Shown: positions 8,845 to 18,532 of the stretch, piece by piece | Numbering within the stretch: the first letter of the stretch is position 1 | How the letters are laid out: the number at the start of each line of letters is the position of its first letter | Assembly (NCBI RefSeq): GCF_028736215.1 | Contig: NZ_CP117883.1 | Location: 7,378,001 to 7,442,000, forward strand | DNA length: 64,000 nt | Direction of reading: 5' to 3' | Source: Mucilaginibacter sp. KACC 22773 | GTDB lineage: Bacteria > Bacteroidota > Bacteroidia > Sphingobacteriales > Sphingobacteriaceae | Program-made: the position numbers and the translations under genes | Notes under the pieces: generated by a model | Told to the model about the DNA's origin: nothing | The model's input: only the letters and a program-made list of their open reading frames with translations | The model's database searches: none

Positions 8845-8951
8845 TGGATAAATTAAAATCAGCAACCGAGGAGATAAAATATTTACTGAAAATTAAAAAG
8901 CCCCAGGCTTTTAATCCGGAGGCCATATCTAAAAGCACGTGGTTATATTAA
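8844..8951 (+). CDS. Possible 35-residue small ORF
   Basis: An ATG-to-TAA frame between the divergent HPP gene and the end of the GH97 gene reads MDKLKSATEEIKYLLKIKKP and continues to end in TWLY. It is lysine- and glutamate-rich and could form a short helix. No family is recognised. Its start codon overlaps the -33 element of the opposite HPP promoter and its end overlaps the GH97 stop, so it may be chance. Confidence 0.22.
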   Translation: MDKLKSATEEIKYLLKIKKPQAFNPEAISKSTWLY

Positions 8952-10936
8952 TTTACCCGCTCAAACCGCGCAGCCCAGCCACCGCCAGGTGCCAGTTTTA
9001 CAGATAGCTTGTCTTTCGCGGTTACGTTAATAACGGTGTGTTTATAATCGGTAGCGTCCTTATCGGCATTTACGCCATCCTCAAATACAATGGCCTTATA
9101 GTTGCCATCGCCCAAAAATGCTAAATCGATATTTAAATCCCTCGCATCCCAGTTGCTCATGGCGCCGGCATACCAGGTGGTGCCTTTGCGGCGTGCAATA
9201 GCTACATATTCGCCCACCTTGCCATCAAGGGCAACGGTTTCGTTAAAGGTGGTAGGCACCGCAGCTATAAAATCGGTACTTTCCTGCTCTTTGGTATAAA
9301 TGGTTGGGTTATCAGCCATCATTTGCAGCGGGGCTTCAAATATGGTATACATGGCCAGTTGGTGGCAGCGTGTTCCCTGGCTCATGGGGTTGCCGTTTAC
9401 CGGGCGAAAGTTTGCTTTTGTGGCATTGCGCATAGCCCCTGGGGTATAATCCATCGGGCCGGATAGCATGCGGATGAACGGGATACTTACATCATAACCC
9501 GGGTGATTGGTTACACCCCATTTTACATTCTCCAGCCCTTTTACCCCCTCAAAATTCACAATATTAGGAAAAGTGCGCTGGATGCCGCCGGGTTTGTACA
9601 TGCCGTGGTAATCAACAATCAGGTGATGGTCGGCAGCCTTTTGGGCTATGTCATATAGCGATGATACCATCTTCTGGTCGTCGCGGTCAATAAAATCTAT
9701 CTTGAAGCCTTTAACGCCCATTTTGGTGAATTTGTCAAAAGCTAAATCGGTTTGGCGGGTAAGGGCATACCAGCTGGTCCACAAAATGAGGCCCACGTTT
9801 TTTTGTTTAGCATAATCAAGCAGTTCCTGCAGGTTAATCTCGGGCGAGATCTGGGTGAGGTCTACAATGCTCGACCAGCCCTCATCCAGCACCACATATT
9901 CTATTTTATTGGCCGATGCAAAATCGATATAGTATTTATAGGTTGGGTTATTAATGCCGGCCTTAAAATCAACGTGGCTGATGTTCCAGTCGTTCCACCA
10001 ATCCCAGGCTACTTTGCCCGGTTTTATCCAGGAAAGATCGGTTAGCCTTGATGGCTCTGCAAGCTTTTGCACCATGTCGCTATTGGCCAGCTGCTTGTCA
10101 TCGGTGCTGATAATCACCACCCGCCACGGGAAGCTGCGGGCACCCGTAGTTTTGGCAATATAATCAGCCCGGCCGTTCACCACGTAGTTCATATTGGCAT
10201 AGCCGCCGGTATGTTCCACTGTAGGATATTGGGCAAATGCCCCTTTCAGGTTTTTGCTTCCCGAGCCATCGCCGGTTAAGTACATGCCGGGGTAGTTGTT
10301 GAGGTCTGCCTCTAAAATGGCTGCTTTTTTCGGAGTGCCAACATCAACCAACACGGGCAAAAATGCCAGTGTATCTTTTTTTACGGCAGAGATGTTGATG
10401 TTATCATAAAGTGCCTCAAAAGAGGTTGTCCATTTATCCTTGTTCCTAAAATCATTCACAAAAGGCAGATAAGCTTTATCATCATCCTTAAAATTGAAGT
10501 TGGCTTCCTCGTCAACAACGGTAATTTCACCCTTTTTTTGCGTGGTGAAGCGGTAGGCCACCCCATCGTCATAGGCACGGAATACAACCGCGTAATCGCC
10601 TTTAAAATTGATGATTAGTTGGTTGTATTGGTCATGAACCTTGTCCTTTTTATAAATAGGCGTGTTAAACCAGGTATCTGCCGATGATGTTTTGGCCGAT
10701 TTTACAACCGCGTTTTTGCCCAATACCTCGCCGCCGGCTAAAGTCATCGATATAGTTGAAGGGCTAATAACTTCGGTATCCTCATGTTTTACCGACCAGC
10801 TGACAGTGGTGCCGGTGGTTATAGCTAAATCGATTTTTCCATTCGGCGATTTTATATGGTAGCTTTTTGCCGATTGGGCAAGTAGTGTGCTAACAGGAAG
10901 GCATAGGCAAAGCAGGAGTAAAAGTTTAGTCTTCAT
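8948..10936 (-). CDS. Glycoside hydrolase family 97, retaining-type (alpha-galactosidase-like)
   Basis: 662 residues from the ATG at 10936 (a GTG lies one codon earlier). A signal peptide (MKTKLLLLLCLCLPVSTLLAQ) directs export, probably to the periplasm. The N-terminal beta-sandwich, central barrel with WDWWNDWNIS and VKGFKIDFIDRDDQ, and C-terminal beta domain are the GH97 layout. Inverting SusB-type members have a glycine where this protein has Asp (residue 414, KIDF). The aspartate is the nucleophile position of retaining members such as the Bacteroides alpha-galactosidase BtGH97b, and glutamates at 463 and 469 are acid/base candidates. It stands alone, without SusCD genes. The exact sugar is inferred only. 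Confidence 0.88.
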   Translation of the reverse strand: MKTKLLLLLCLCLPVSTLLAQSAKSYHIKSPNGKIDLAITTGTTVSWSVKHEDTEVISPSTISMTLAGGEVLGKNAVVKSAKTSSADTWFNTPIYKKDKVHDQYNQLIINFKGDYAVVFRAYDDGVAYRFTTQKKGEITVVDEEANFNFKDDDKAYLPFVNDFRNKDKWTTSFEALYDNINISAVKKDTLAFLPVLVDVGTPKKAAILEADLNNYPGMYLTGDGSGSKNLKGAFAQYPTVEHTGGYANMNYVVNGRADYIAKTTGARSFPWRVVIISTDDKQLANSDMVQKLAEPSRLTDLSWIKPGKVAWDWWNDWNISHVDFKAGINNPTYKYYIDFASANKIEYVVLDEGWSSIVDLTQISPEINLQELLDYAKQKNVGLILWTSWYALTRQTDLAFDKFTKMGVKGFKIDFIDRDDQKMVSSLYDIAQKAADHHLIVDYHGMYKPGGIQRTFPNIVNFEGVKGLENVKWGVTNHPGYDVSIPFIRMLSGPMDYTPGAMRNATKANFRPVNGNPMSQGTRCHQLAMYTIFEAPLQMMADNPTIYTKEQESTDFIAAVPTTFNETVALDGKVGEYVAIARRKGTTWYAGAMSNWDARDLNIDLAFLGDGNYKAIVFEDGVNADKDATDYKHTVINVTAKDKLSVKLAPGGGWAARFERVN

Positions 10937-10939
10937 CAC

Positions 10940-11489
10940 AAAGGATATTGCGGTTTAAATAGCAGGATTATAATAAGCCGAAGCTAAGCATAAATGCAGG
11001 CACTGCATAATGCATTCCTTACAAATTGTAATAAGAAAAAAGCAGCGGGAGTTCGTCAGGCGACGGGGATTGAGGGCTACTCGTAGCCCTGGTCGTACTC
11101 TTTATTTTTGGTTCGGAGACATTGCGCTGCGTTTAATAGGTGGAAAGTATTAAGTTGGTGTTAACCATCTTGAAATTTAAAACACTTATAATCAATTGTT
11201 TATTGGCTTATGCGGCTGAAATGTGTTAAGTTATGTTAACCCTCTTTACTTGCGTTTGCCCTGGCCGATCAATCCTAAAATTCGTGAGATTCCATTAAAT
11301 TGTAATTCTGCCAGCAGATATTCGTGCCTGAGTTTTTATCGCTACGCAGGCCGTTAACAACGACACAGCATTGGCCCCCAAATTCGTTTTCTGAATTAAA
11401 AAACAAAAAATCCTTTCAATTCCCCCAAATTCTGATTACGTTTGAATTTTTTGTTGATGTAGCTTCTATTAATTTTTTATCAAAAGTTA
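10940..11489. other. 550-bp non-coding spacer between divergent GH97 and SNF2 genes
   Basis: No convincing gene. A short perfect hairpin (AGGGCTAC-TC-GTAGCCCT) sits at 11073-11090. The rest is AT-rich and lacks a clear TAnnTTTG promoter for either neighbour. An open frame at 11324-11548 overlaps the helicase start and has no protein-like features. Confidence 0.5.
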
Positions 11490-14393
11490 ATGCTACGAGT
11501 CGACAGTACAAAACCATGCCAGATTATTTATGCCATTGCAAAGCATGATTACCTTGGCTATGTAATTGAGCCACATATCGTTCAGCTTAACCCCAACGGC
11601 GAATTTTCATTAACCTACCAGCGCTTGTTTTCCAATACGGCAAAGGAGTTTATGCAATATATTGATGAGGTTGATATTAAGCTTATCAAGATTTTGGAGG
11701 AGATGGAGCAGGGCAATGTAATAAAGCGCTTTTATAAAAAGCCCATCCGCCCGTTTGAGTTTTTTGCCAAAATATTTAACGAAACCTTGTATGATACCAT
11801 TCGCCCCAAGCTGGAGAAGCGGATGGCCGAAGCGCTGAACCTGCTGATGCAAACCGGCAAAAAGGTTTACCAGATGAGTAAAGAGGGCTATCCCGGAGAA
11901 CGAAAGCTGCAGATAGCAACTGAGCCGGCCAGCGTACTGTTCCATTTCAGGCGAAATGAGGAGGAGATACGATATTTCCCTACGATTAAATACCAGGGAA
12001 TGCGAATCGAATTCATGTTTAAAAATGCCGAAATCATTTGTAACCACCCGGCCTGGATGCTGCTTGACGATACCCTGTATTATTTTGATAAAGAGATAGA
12101 AGGTAAAAAACTGGTGCCGTTCCTGAATAAGCGCTTTATCGCAATCCCAAGGTCGTCAGAGCAATCCTACTTTGAAAAATTTGTTGCTCCGCTGATTGAG
12201 AAGCACAATGTATATGCCGAAGGGTTTACGATAAATACCGAAAAATATGATGCGCAGCCAATTATAAAACCTATTTATGTAGAGGGGGGCACATCGCAGC
12301 TGCAATTGTATTTTAAATATGCGGGCTATATTTTTCCTTACGGCGATGGACGTACGGTATCTGTAAGGATGGAGAAAAATGGCGACGATTACCTGTTTCA
12401 TCGTATTAAGCGCTCGGCTACCTGGGAAAAGGGTAAAATGGCTCAGTTGGAGCAATTAGGCCTTAAAACGGTATCCAGCCTGTTTCAAAACCTCGAGGTT
12501 GATAATAAGCATGATGAGGATGCCGATCATTCCTTCTCGGTATTTGAATGGCTTAATCAGCATCATAACCAGCTAATAGAGCAGGGTTTTGAAATAGAGC
12601 AACCTGACGGTCAAAAGCGGTACGTTTTTGGAAACAGTAAAATAGACCTTGAAGTATCTGAAAATAACGATTGGTTTGATATTAACGCCATTGTTTGGTT
12701 TGGGCCATACCGCATTCCGTTTATCCAGCTAAGGAATCATATCCTCAACCATAAAAAGGAATTTATTTTGCCATCGGGCGAGATTGCTGTTATCCCCGAA
12801 AAATGGTTTTCGCAATATGGTAACCTGTTGCATTTTACCGAAGGAGGCAATGACTTGAGGCTGCGCCGCCACCATATAGGCCTGGTTAATGACCTGGCCG
12901 AAGGCGAGATGGCCAACGTTACCATGACCCGCAAGCTACAGAAGTTGACCAATTTTGAAGAATTGGAAGAAATAAATATGCCTGTAAACTTTCAAGGTAA
13001 CCTGCGGCCTTACCAACAGGCAGGTTATAACTGGTTTCACTTTTTAAAGCAATACCATTTTGGCGGCTGCCTTGCCGATGATATGGGCCTTGGTAAAACA
13101 ATACAAACCCTGGCCCTGCTGCAAAAACATAAAGAGTTTACCGAAGCAGAAGGCAGCAAGAGCACATCGCTGGTTATTATGCCAACATCGTTGATATACA
13201 ACTGGCTTAACGAGGCGAAAAAATTTACACCGCAATTGAGGTTGATGGTACATACAGGTACATTAAGGTATCGGTCGGCAGATGTGTTTGCCAACTATGA
13301 TGTGGTTATCACCACCTATGGCATCAGCCGGATAGATATTGAAATGTTTAAGGATTACTTTTTTGATTATGTGATACTTGATGAAAGCCAGAACATCAAA
13401 AATCCGTCGTCAAAGTCATTCCAGGCAGTTAAGCAACTCAAATCGCGATTTAAACTGATATTAAGCGGTACCCCGGTTGAAAATTCGGTAAATGACTTAT
13501 GGACGCAGATGTCGTTTATAAACCCCGGCTTGTTGGGCAGCCAGCAGTTTTTCCAAAATGAGTTTGTAACGCCTATAGAAAAGAAAAAGGATGAGGATAA
13601 GGCGCGCAAGCTGCAGGCGCTTATTAAACCTTTTGTGTTGCGCCGTACCAAAGAACAGGTAGCAACCGAGCTTCCACCCAAAACGGAAACCTTGCTTTAC
13701 TGCGAGATGAGCGAGGAGCAGGGATCGGTATATGAAAAAATAAAATCAGAATACCGCAACGAATTGCTGAAAAGCCTGGAGGATGGCACCTTTGCCAAAA
13801 CCCAGATACAGGTATTGCAGGGGCTGATTAAGCTGAGGCAGATAGCCAACCACCCCATCATGATTGATAAGGATTACGAGGGCGATAGCGGAAAATTTGA
13901 AAACGTAGTACACACCCTGGCCAGCGTGTTGGATGGCGGGCACAAGGTGTTGATATTCTCGCAGTTTGTAAAGCAGCTTGCCATTTATCGCGAACACCTG
14001 GAACGCGAAGGAATATCATATGTTTACCTTGATGGCGGTACTCAAAACCGCGGTGATGTGGTTAAACAATTCCAGGAGGATAAAAAGACAAGGGTTTTCC
14101 TGATCTCGATAAAGGCAGGCGGGGTAGGCCTTAACCTAACGGAGGCCGACTATGTGTTTATTCTTGACCCCTGGTGGAACCCTGCTGTTGAACAACAGGC
14201 CATTGATCGTACCCACCGCATCGGGCAAACCAAAAATGTGTTCATCTATAAATTCATCACCAAGGATTCTGTTGAAGAGAAGATACTTGCCCTGCAGCAG
14301 CGCAAATTAAGCCTCAGCCGCGCTTTAATTACCACCGAGGAAAGTTTTATTAAATCGCTTACTGCGGATGATATAAAGGAGATATTGGGGTAG
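11490..14393 (+). CDS. SNF2-family DEAD/DEAH-box helicase
   Basis: 967 residues. The C-terminal half has the Swi2/Snf2 ATPase: Walker A DDMGLGKTIQT near residue 533, a DESQ box near 630, LILSGTPVEN (motif III), and helicase-C motifs ending in DRTHRIGQTK near 910. These enzymes use ATP to track along duplex DNA and remodel protein-DNA complexes; bacterial members resemble RapA-like or HepA-like factors. The N-terminal 480 residues are specific to Bacteroidota homologues and have no recognised domain. The ATG at 11490 is the first in frame. It is convergent with prc, with a terminator hairpin between them. Confidence 0.9.
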   Translation: MLRVDSTKPCQIIYAIAKHDYLGYVIEPHIVQLNPNGEFSLTYQRLFSNTAKEFMQYIDEVDIKLIKILEEMEQGNVIKRFYKKPIRPFEFFAKIFNETLYDTIRPKLEKRMAEALNLLMQTGKKVYQMSKEGYPGERKLQIATEPASVLFHFRRNEEEIRYFPTIKYQGMRIEFMFKNAEIICNHPAWMLLDDTLYYFDKEIEGKKLVPFLNKRFIAIPRSSEQSYFEKFVAPLIEKHNVYAEGFTINTEKYDAQPIIKPIYVEGGTSQLQLYFKYAGYIFPYGDGRTVSVRMEKNGDDYLFHRIKRSATWEKGKMAQLEQLGLKTVSSLFQNLEVDNKHDEDADHSFSVFEWLNQHHNQLIEQGFEIEQPDGQKRYVFGNSKIDLEVSENNDWFDINAIVWFGPYRIPFIQLRNHILNHKKEFILPSGEIAVIPEKWFSQYGNLLHFTEGGNDLRLRRHHIGLVNDLAEGEMANVTMTRKLQKLTNFEELEEINMPVNFQGNLRPYQQAGYNWFHFLKQYHFGGCLADDMGLGKTIQTLALLQKHKEFTEAEGSKSTSLVIMPTSLIYNWLNEAKKFTPQLRLMVHTGTLRYRSADVFANYDVVITTYGISRIDIEMFKDYFFDYVILDESQNIKNPSSKSFQAVKQLKSRFKLILSGTPVENSVNDLWTQMSFINPGLLGSQQFFQNEFVTPIEKKKDEDKARKLQALIKPFVLRRTKEQVATELPPKTETLLYCEMSEEQGSVYEKIKSEYRNELLKSLEDGTFAKTQIQVLQGLIKLRQIANHPIMIDKDYEGDSGKFENVVHTLASVLDGGHKVLIFSQFVKQLAIYREHLEREGISYVYLDGGTQNRGDVVKQFQEDKKTRVFLISIKAGGVGLNLTEADYVFILDPWWNPAVEQQAIDRTHRIGQTKNVFIYKFITKDSVEEKILALQQRKLSLSRALITTEESFIKSLTADDIKEILG

Positions 14394-14399
14394 GAACCC

Positions 14400-14567
14400 C
14401 AGATGTGCAGGTGTGCAAATTTTAGATGTGCAGATGGAAAATTTTGGATGTGTATACTTCAGATTATTTGATTCGGATAAAGCATAAAAAAATAGCCTCT
14501 CAATTGTTGAAAGGCCATTTTCTTTTTCATCATCTGCACATTTGCATATCTGAAATTTGCACATCTG
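14400..14567. repeat. Spacer with inverted copies of the word AGATGTGCA
   Basis: The left side has AGATGTGCAG, GTGTGCAAAT and AGATGTGCAG again. The right side has the reverse complement as CTGCACATTTGCATATCTG and TTGCACATCTG. They flank the terminator hairpin of this convergent spacer. A related CTGCACATCTGAAATCTGCAC block occurs at 36151-36180. Confidence 0.6.
14485..14527. terminator. Bidirectional terminator between SNF2 and prc
   Basis: GCCTCTCAA and TTGAAAGGC (14495-14503 and 14507-14515) form a stem with one mismatch and a 3-nt loop. It is flanked by A-rich sequence on the left and T-rich on the right, so it can act for both converging genes. Confidence 0.6.
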
Positions 14568-14568
14568 A

Positions 14569-16710
14569 CTAAGGTTTCACGCTTGTGAACTTCGACCCTA
14601 AACTGATGTAATCAGTCATGATCTGGCCTACTTCACGTTTTACAAAGTCAAGGTCTTCATCTTTAGGCCTTTTATCCCCCTTTTTAAGCGCAGGCAGGCC
14701 CAAGGCTACGCGGCGTAGGTTATTACGTTCCAACGCTTTTTGCTCGTCGGCATCACGTTCTTTCTTAAGGTCGGCTTCATTTAAGGTTACACTGCCTTCG
14801 GTATTGTGTTTTTTAAAGTCGGCGATATCTTCAAGCATATACTTGTAGCTATCGCTTGTTGCCATACGTTGCTCATGCATTTTTTTAAGCTGTGGCAATA
14901 CCGCCGTAAAATCGCCTGCTTTGGTAAAATCGCTTTTTTCTATCACATCAAAAGGCATAGCCGATGGCTCGGTATCCTCGCCATATTTATCCAAAGGAAT
15001 TAATGATGGAAACTGGATATCGGGCATAACACCTTTATGCTGGGTTGAATTGCCACTAATACGGTAAAATTTAGCTATAGTTAAATTTAACTGGCCATAA
15101 GTACTCTGGCTGCCGGTTGATACTTTCATCTTTTTTGTTCCGGCAACATTTCCAGCTAAATCTTTTATCTTATCACGTATTGGCGAACCCAGTATCCTAT
15201 CGAGGTCAATGGCGTTTTGTACCGAGCCTTTACCATAGGTTTGTGTGCCCAAAATTAATCCGCGGCCATAGTCCTGTATAGCACCGGAGAAAATTTCTGA
15301 TGCTGAAGCGCTAAAACGATCAACAAGTACTCCCAACGGACCTGAATAAGTAACCGATGGGTCTTCATCTTTCTCTACATCCACCTGATCTTTAGTATCA
15401 CGAACCTGTACTACCGGGCCCGATTTGATGAATAAGCCAGTAAGTTCAATAGCCTCCATTAACGAGCCGCCTCCATTTTCGCGTAAGTCGATAACTACGC
15501 CATCAACATTTTCCTGTTTCAGGCTATCGAGCAATAATTTAACATCGTGGGTAGTACTCTTATAGTTTGGATTACCTGCCTTGTAATCGTTATAATCGAT
15601 GTAAAATGCGGGAATAGATATTACGCCTATTTTAACAGCTTTACCATTACTGTTATAATTACGGATCTCTTTTTTGGCCGATTGGTCTTTTAAAATGATT
15701 TTTTCGCGTACCATTTCTACAACTTTGGGCTTGCTGCCTGCGCTTGCCCCTGCAGGTAAAATCTCAAGCTTTACCGTAGTACCTTTGGTTCCACGAATTA
15801 TGGCGATAGCATTTTCAACCCTCCAGCCAACTACGTTCTGAAATTCGCCTTCTTTGCCTTGTGCAACACCAACAATGCGATCGTCGATGGATATCTGCTT
15901 GCTTTTATCAGCAGGACCACCCGGTACTATCGATTTGATGGTTACGTATTCGTTTTCAACTAACAGTGAGGCACCGATACCTTCTAACTGGCGAGACATT
16001 TCGATATTGAAATTAGCTGCGTTTGAAGGGTTAAAATAGTTAGTATGCGGATCGATAGCCTCGGTAAAGGCATCCATGAAATATTGAAAAACGTCCTGGT
16101 TGGATAGCTTATTTGCTTGCGACAATAAGTTTTCGTAACGTTTTTTCAGTACTTCTTTATTTTTTGCCATGTCCGGGTTGGCTATTTTCAGGTTCAGCAG
16201 GTCGTATTTAACGCGCTGCCCCCACATGTCATCCATTTCGGTTTGATTGGCAGGCCATGGCAGTTTATCCCGATCATACACAAACGATTCTTTTTTATCA
16301 AAATCAAAGCTTTTGTTTAATCTGGCTAACGAGTAGTTTACATGCTCGATGTATCTTTTCTGAAACACGTTGAAAATATAAAAAGCATCATTAAGGTTAC
16401 CTGCTTTAATGTCATCATCAAGCACTGTTTTGTACTTTTCAAAGTCCTTAATATCCGAGGCTAAAAAGTAACTATGGTTTTCATCTAATGATTTGATATA
16501 CCGATCGTATACAATTGCTGATATTGAATCGTTTAGTTCAACTTTTTTATAGTTGTAATTGGTAATCAGTTCGGCAATTTTTTTGCAGACAATACTCTGT
16601 TGCTCATCTGGCTCCAGGTCTGATGCTGCAACTTTAATTGGTTTTGATGGCGATGCCTTACATGCAAGTGCAGCAGCCAGTAATACTAATAAATATACTT
16701 TCTTAAACAT
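14569..16710 (-). CDS. prc: Carboxy-terminal processing peptidase, S41A (Prc/Tsp-like) lipoprotein
   Basis: 713 residues from the ATG at 16710, chosen because it opens on a lipoprotein signal (MFKKVYLLVLLAAALAC, Cys17); 14 upstream residues in frame look random. A Tsp N-terminal domain is followed by a PDZ domain (about 240-325, GIGASLLVENEYVTIKSIVPGGPAD). The S41 catalytic core (about 385-500) has the serine in SASASEIFSG near 468 and the lysine in TYGKGSVQ. A C-terminal DUF3340 region ends the protein. The enzyme degrades or trims envelope proteins from their C-termini in the periplasm. No partner adaptor is nearby. It converges on SNF2. Confidence 0.9.
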   Translation of the reverse strand: MFKKVYLLVLLAAALACKASPSKPIKVAASDLEPDEQQSIVCKKIAELITNYNYKKVELNDSISAIVYDRYIKSLDENHSYFLASDIKDFEKYKTVLDDDIKAGNLNDAFYIFNVFQKRYIEHVNYSLARLNKSFDFDKKESFVYDRDKLPWPANQTEMDDMWGQRVKYDLLNLKIANPDMAKNKEVLKKRYENLLSQANKLSNQDVFQYFMDAFTEAIDPHTNYFNPSNAANFNIEMSRQLEGIGASLLVENEYVTIKSIVPGGPADKSKQISIDDRIVGVAQGKEGEFQNVVGWRVENAIAIIRGTKGTTVKLEILPAGASAGSKPKVVEMVREKIILKDQSAKKEIRNYNSNGKAVKIGVISIPAFYIDYNDYKAGNPNYKSTTHDVKLLLDSLKQENVDGVVIDLRENGGGSLMEAIELTGLFIKSGPVVQVRDTKDQVDVEKDEDPSVTYSGPLGVLVDRFSASASEIFSGAIQDYGRGLILGTQTYGKGSVQNAIDLDRILGSPIRDKIKDLAGNVAGTKKMKVSTGSQSTYGQLNLTIAKFYRISGNSTQHKGVMPDIQFPSLIPLDKYGEDTEPSAMPFDVIEKSDFTKAGDFTAVLPQLKKMHEQRMATSDSYKYMLEDIADFKKHNTEGSVTLNEADLKKERDADEQKALERNNLRRVALGLPALKKGDKRPKDEDLDFVKREVGQIMTDYISLGSKFTSVKP

Positions 16711-16784
16711 ATTTTTTACTGTAGTTAAATCGGGAGTGGTGTAAAACATCAATACTTGTGCCTAATAATAAATTATTGCTAATG

Positions 16785-16816
16785 TAAAAAAAAGAGACAG
16801 TCAAAATGCTGTCTCC
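16785..16816 (-). terminator. Terminator of the TPR protein gene
   Basis: Read on the minus strand, GAGACAG, an 8-nt loop and CTGTCTC are followed by eight T. It lies between the end of the TPR gene and the start of prc, so prc probably has its own promoter. Confidence 0.7.
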
Positions 16817-16898
16817 TAATAACAATAACAATTATACGATAATGTTTTACTTGTAGTATACACGCAATAGCATTTTACGCTATTGTTACATAAAAAAA

Positions 16899-17540
16899 TT
16901 ATTTAATTACCTTTTTAGGCTCTTGTTCTGCGGTTTCCGCATAACGGATCTCGGCTTTCGGGTTATCTTTATTGTCTTGCAGGTAGCGCATCTGTTTGTT
17001 AATGTTGGCAACATCGGCTGTAAACCCATGGCTATTGGCCATATCGCGGGCCTCGCTCAAATCCTGCATAGCCTGCGTAAAATCGCCATAGCCAGCTTTA
17101 CAGGTTGCCAATCCCATTAAGCTGGTAATGGTATGCTTGTCGTCGTTTTGCTGGCGCGATATCTGCAGACTTTGCAGCCAATACCATTTAGCTTCCGATA
17201 AGCGATTTTGCTTCAGGTACATTTGCGCCAGATCGCTAAAATTGTAGCTTGCAGCATTGTAAACCCTGAACCTCATGTTATGCTGGGCCGTTTTCATTAC
17301 CGCCATTTCATGCAGATAAAGGGAATAAGATGCAAGCTCCAGGCTAACAGCCGTAATTTTATGTTTAGCTAACTGGGCTGCGGGCAACCTGCCAATGGAG
17401 TGATCTTTTACATCAGCAATCAGCGGAAAGCGTTCGTGTTTTTTAAATACATTACCAATGCTTTTAGCCGGTTTTACCCACCATTGTGCCGATGCGGATA
17501 TACTTACAGAGCATAAGATAATTAGTAAAAGATATCTCAT
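16899..17540 (-). CDS. Secreted TPR-repeat protein, unknown function
   Basis: 213 residues. A signal peptide (MRYLLLIILCSVSISASAQ) is followed from about residue 85 by three tetratricopeptide-like helical pairs, for example NFSDLAQMYLKQNRLSEAKWY and SLMGLATCKAGYGDFTQAMQDL. TPR proteins bind partner proteins; no partner is evident. It has its own promoter (17579-17608) and terminator, so it is monocistronic. Confidence 0.7.
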   Translation of the reverse strand: MRYLLLIILCSVSISASAQWWVKPAKSIGNVFKKHERFPLIADVKDHSIGRLPAAQLAKHKITAVSLELASYSLYLHEMAVMKTAQHNMRFRVYNAASYNFSDLAQMYLKQNRLSEAKWYWLQSLQISRQQNDDKHTITSLMGLATCKAGYGDFTQAMQDLSEARDMANSHGFTADVANINKQMRYLQDNKDNPKAEIRYAETAEQEPKKVIK

Positions 17541-17578
17541 TGAGTCTTTTGTCTGAGTTTAATAAATTAATCAGTAAA

Positions 17579-17608
17579 CAAATATAATTATAAAGTCCAG
17601 TTAATCAA
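17579..17608 (-). promoter_or_regulatory. Promoter of the TPR protein gene
   Basis: TTG (17606-17608), a 19-bp spacer and TATATTTG (17579-17586) on the minus strand give a full Bacteroidota promoter. The predicted leader is about 35 nt. The remaining spacer up to 17833 shows nothing else. Confidence 0.6.
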
Positions 17609-17833
17609 TACCCTAAAATGTAGAAATACCAGCCTTGTTTGTTTGATAAGAGGATTTAACGGAGCGCGGAGCTATAATGTTATGTCCAATTAATAATGCT
17701 TCTGCTAATCGGTTGATAATAAGGCAGAATAAAATTTTCTTTGCGAATTAAAATTTTAATTAAAAATACAGACAGAGCGGCGGCGATGTTACTGAGATTT
17801 TATAGCATCTTAATAAACACACCCAAAACCCCG

Positions 17834-18526
17834 TTAATTGATTAGTAATTTGTACCCCCGGCCATGTACATTAATTATCTCGACATTGGGGTCATCTTTT
17901 AAATACTTACGGATTTTGCTTAAAAATACATCCATGCTGCGGCCGTTAAAGTAATTGTCATCGTGCCAAATATTCAGCAGTGCTTCTTCGCGGGTAAGTA
18001 CTTCGTTTTTGCGCATACATAGCAGGCGTAAAAGTTCGGCCTCTTTGGTAGATAGCTTTTGAAGAGCCTCACCTATGGTGATGATTTGCGAGGTATAGTC
18101 AAAGGTATAGCGGCCAATTTTAAAGCTGGTTTGCTTTTCCTCTTCGGTTTTTTCGGTGCCACTGGATCGTTTTAGCAAGGCGTTTATGCGCAGCAGCAAC
18201 TCTTCTATCCGGAAGGGCTTGGTAATATAATCATCACCGCCGAGGTTAAAGGCTTGTGTTTTATCTTCGATCATGCCCTTGGCGGTGGCAAAAATGATGG
18301 GCACGTTGGGGTTTATTTTCCTGATGTCTTTGCCCAGGGTAAAGCCGTCTTTTTTGGGCATCATTACATCCAGTATCAGCAAGTCAAATACATGTTTGGT
18401 AAAGGTACGCAGTCCTTCTTCGCCATCTTTACATAAAATAACATCAAATTTTCCTTTCAGCTGCAGATAATCCTGTAGCAATAAACCCAAATTGGCATCA
18501 TCCTCAACCAGTAGTATTTTCTTCAT
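17834..18526 (-). CDS. OmpR-family response regulator
   Basis: 230 residues. The receiver domain has the acidic pair VEDD at 7-10, the phosphoacceptor Asp53 in LLILDVMMP, and a conserved Thr/Lys region (FATAKG near 100). The C-terminal winged helix (about 130-228) includes YFNGRSMDVFLSKIRKYL and ends in VHGRGYKL. It is paired with the histidine kinase gene upstream on the same strand and resembles RprY of Bacteroides. The 200-bp gap between kinase and regulator is filled by repeats and has no clear promoter, so co-transcription is likely but not certain. Confidence 0.9.
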   Translation of the reverse strand: MKKILLVEDDANLGLLLQDYLQLKGKFDVILCKDGEEGLRTFTKHVFDLLILDVMMPKKDGFTLGKDIRKINPNVPIIFATAKGMIEDKTQAFNLGGDDYITKPFRIEELLLRINALLKRSSGTEKTEEEKQTSFKIGRYTFDYTSQIITIGEALQKLSTKEAELLRLLCMRKNEVLTREEALLNIWHDDNYFNGRSMDVFLSKIRKYLKDDPNVEIINVHGRGYKLLIN

Positions 18527-18532
18527 GTTATG

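Noticed and set aside
11324..11548. 74-codon frame before the SNF2 gene
   Set aside because: Overlaps the helicase start in another frame and reads through AT-rich spacer; no protein features.
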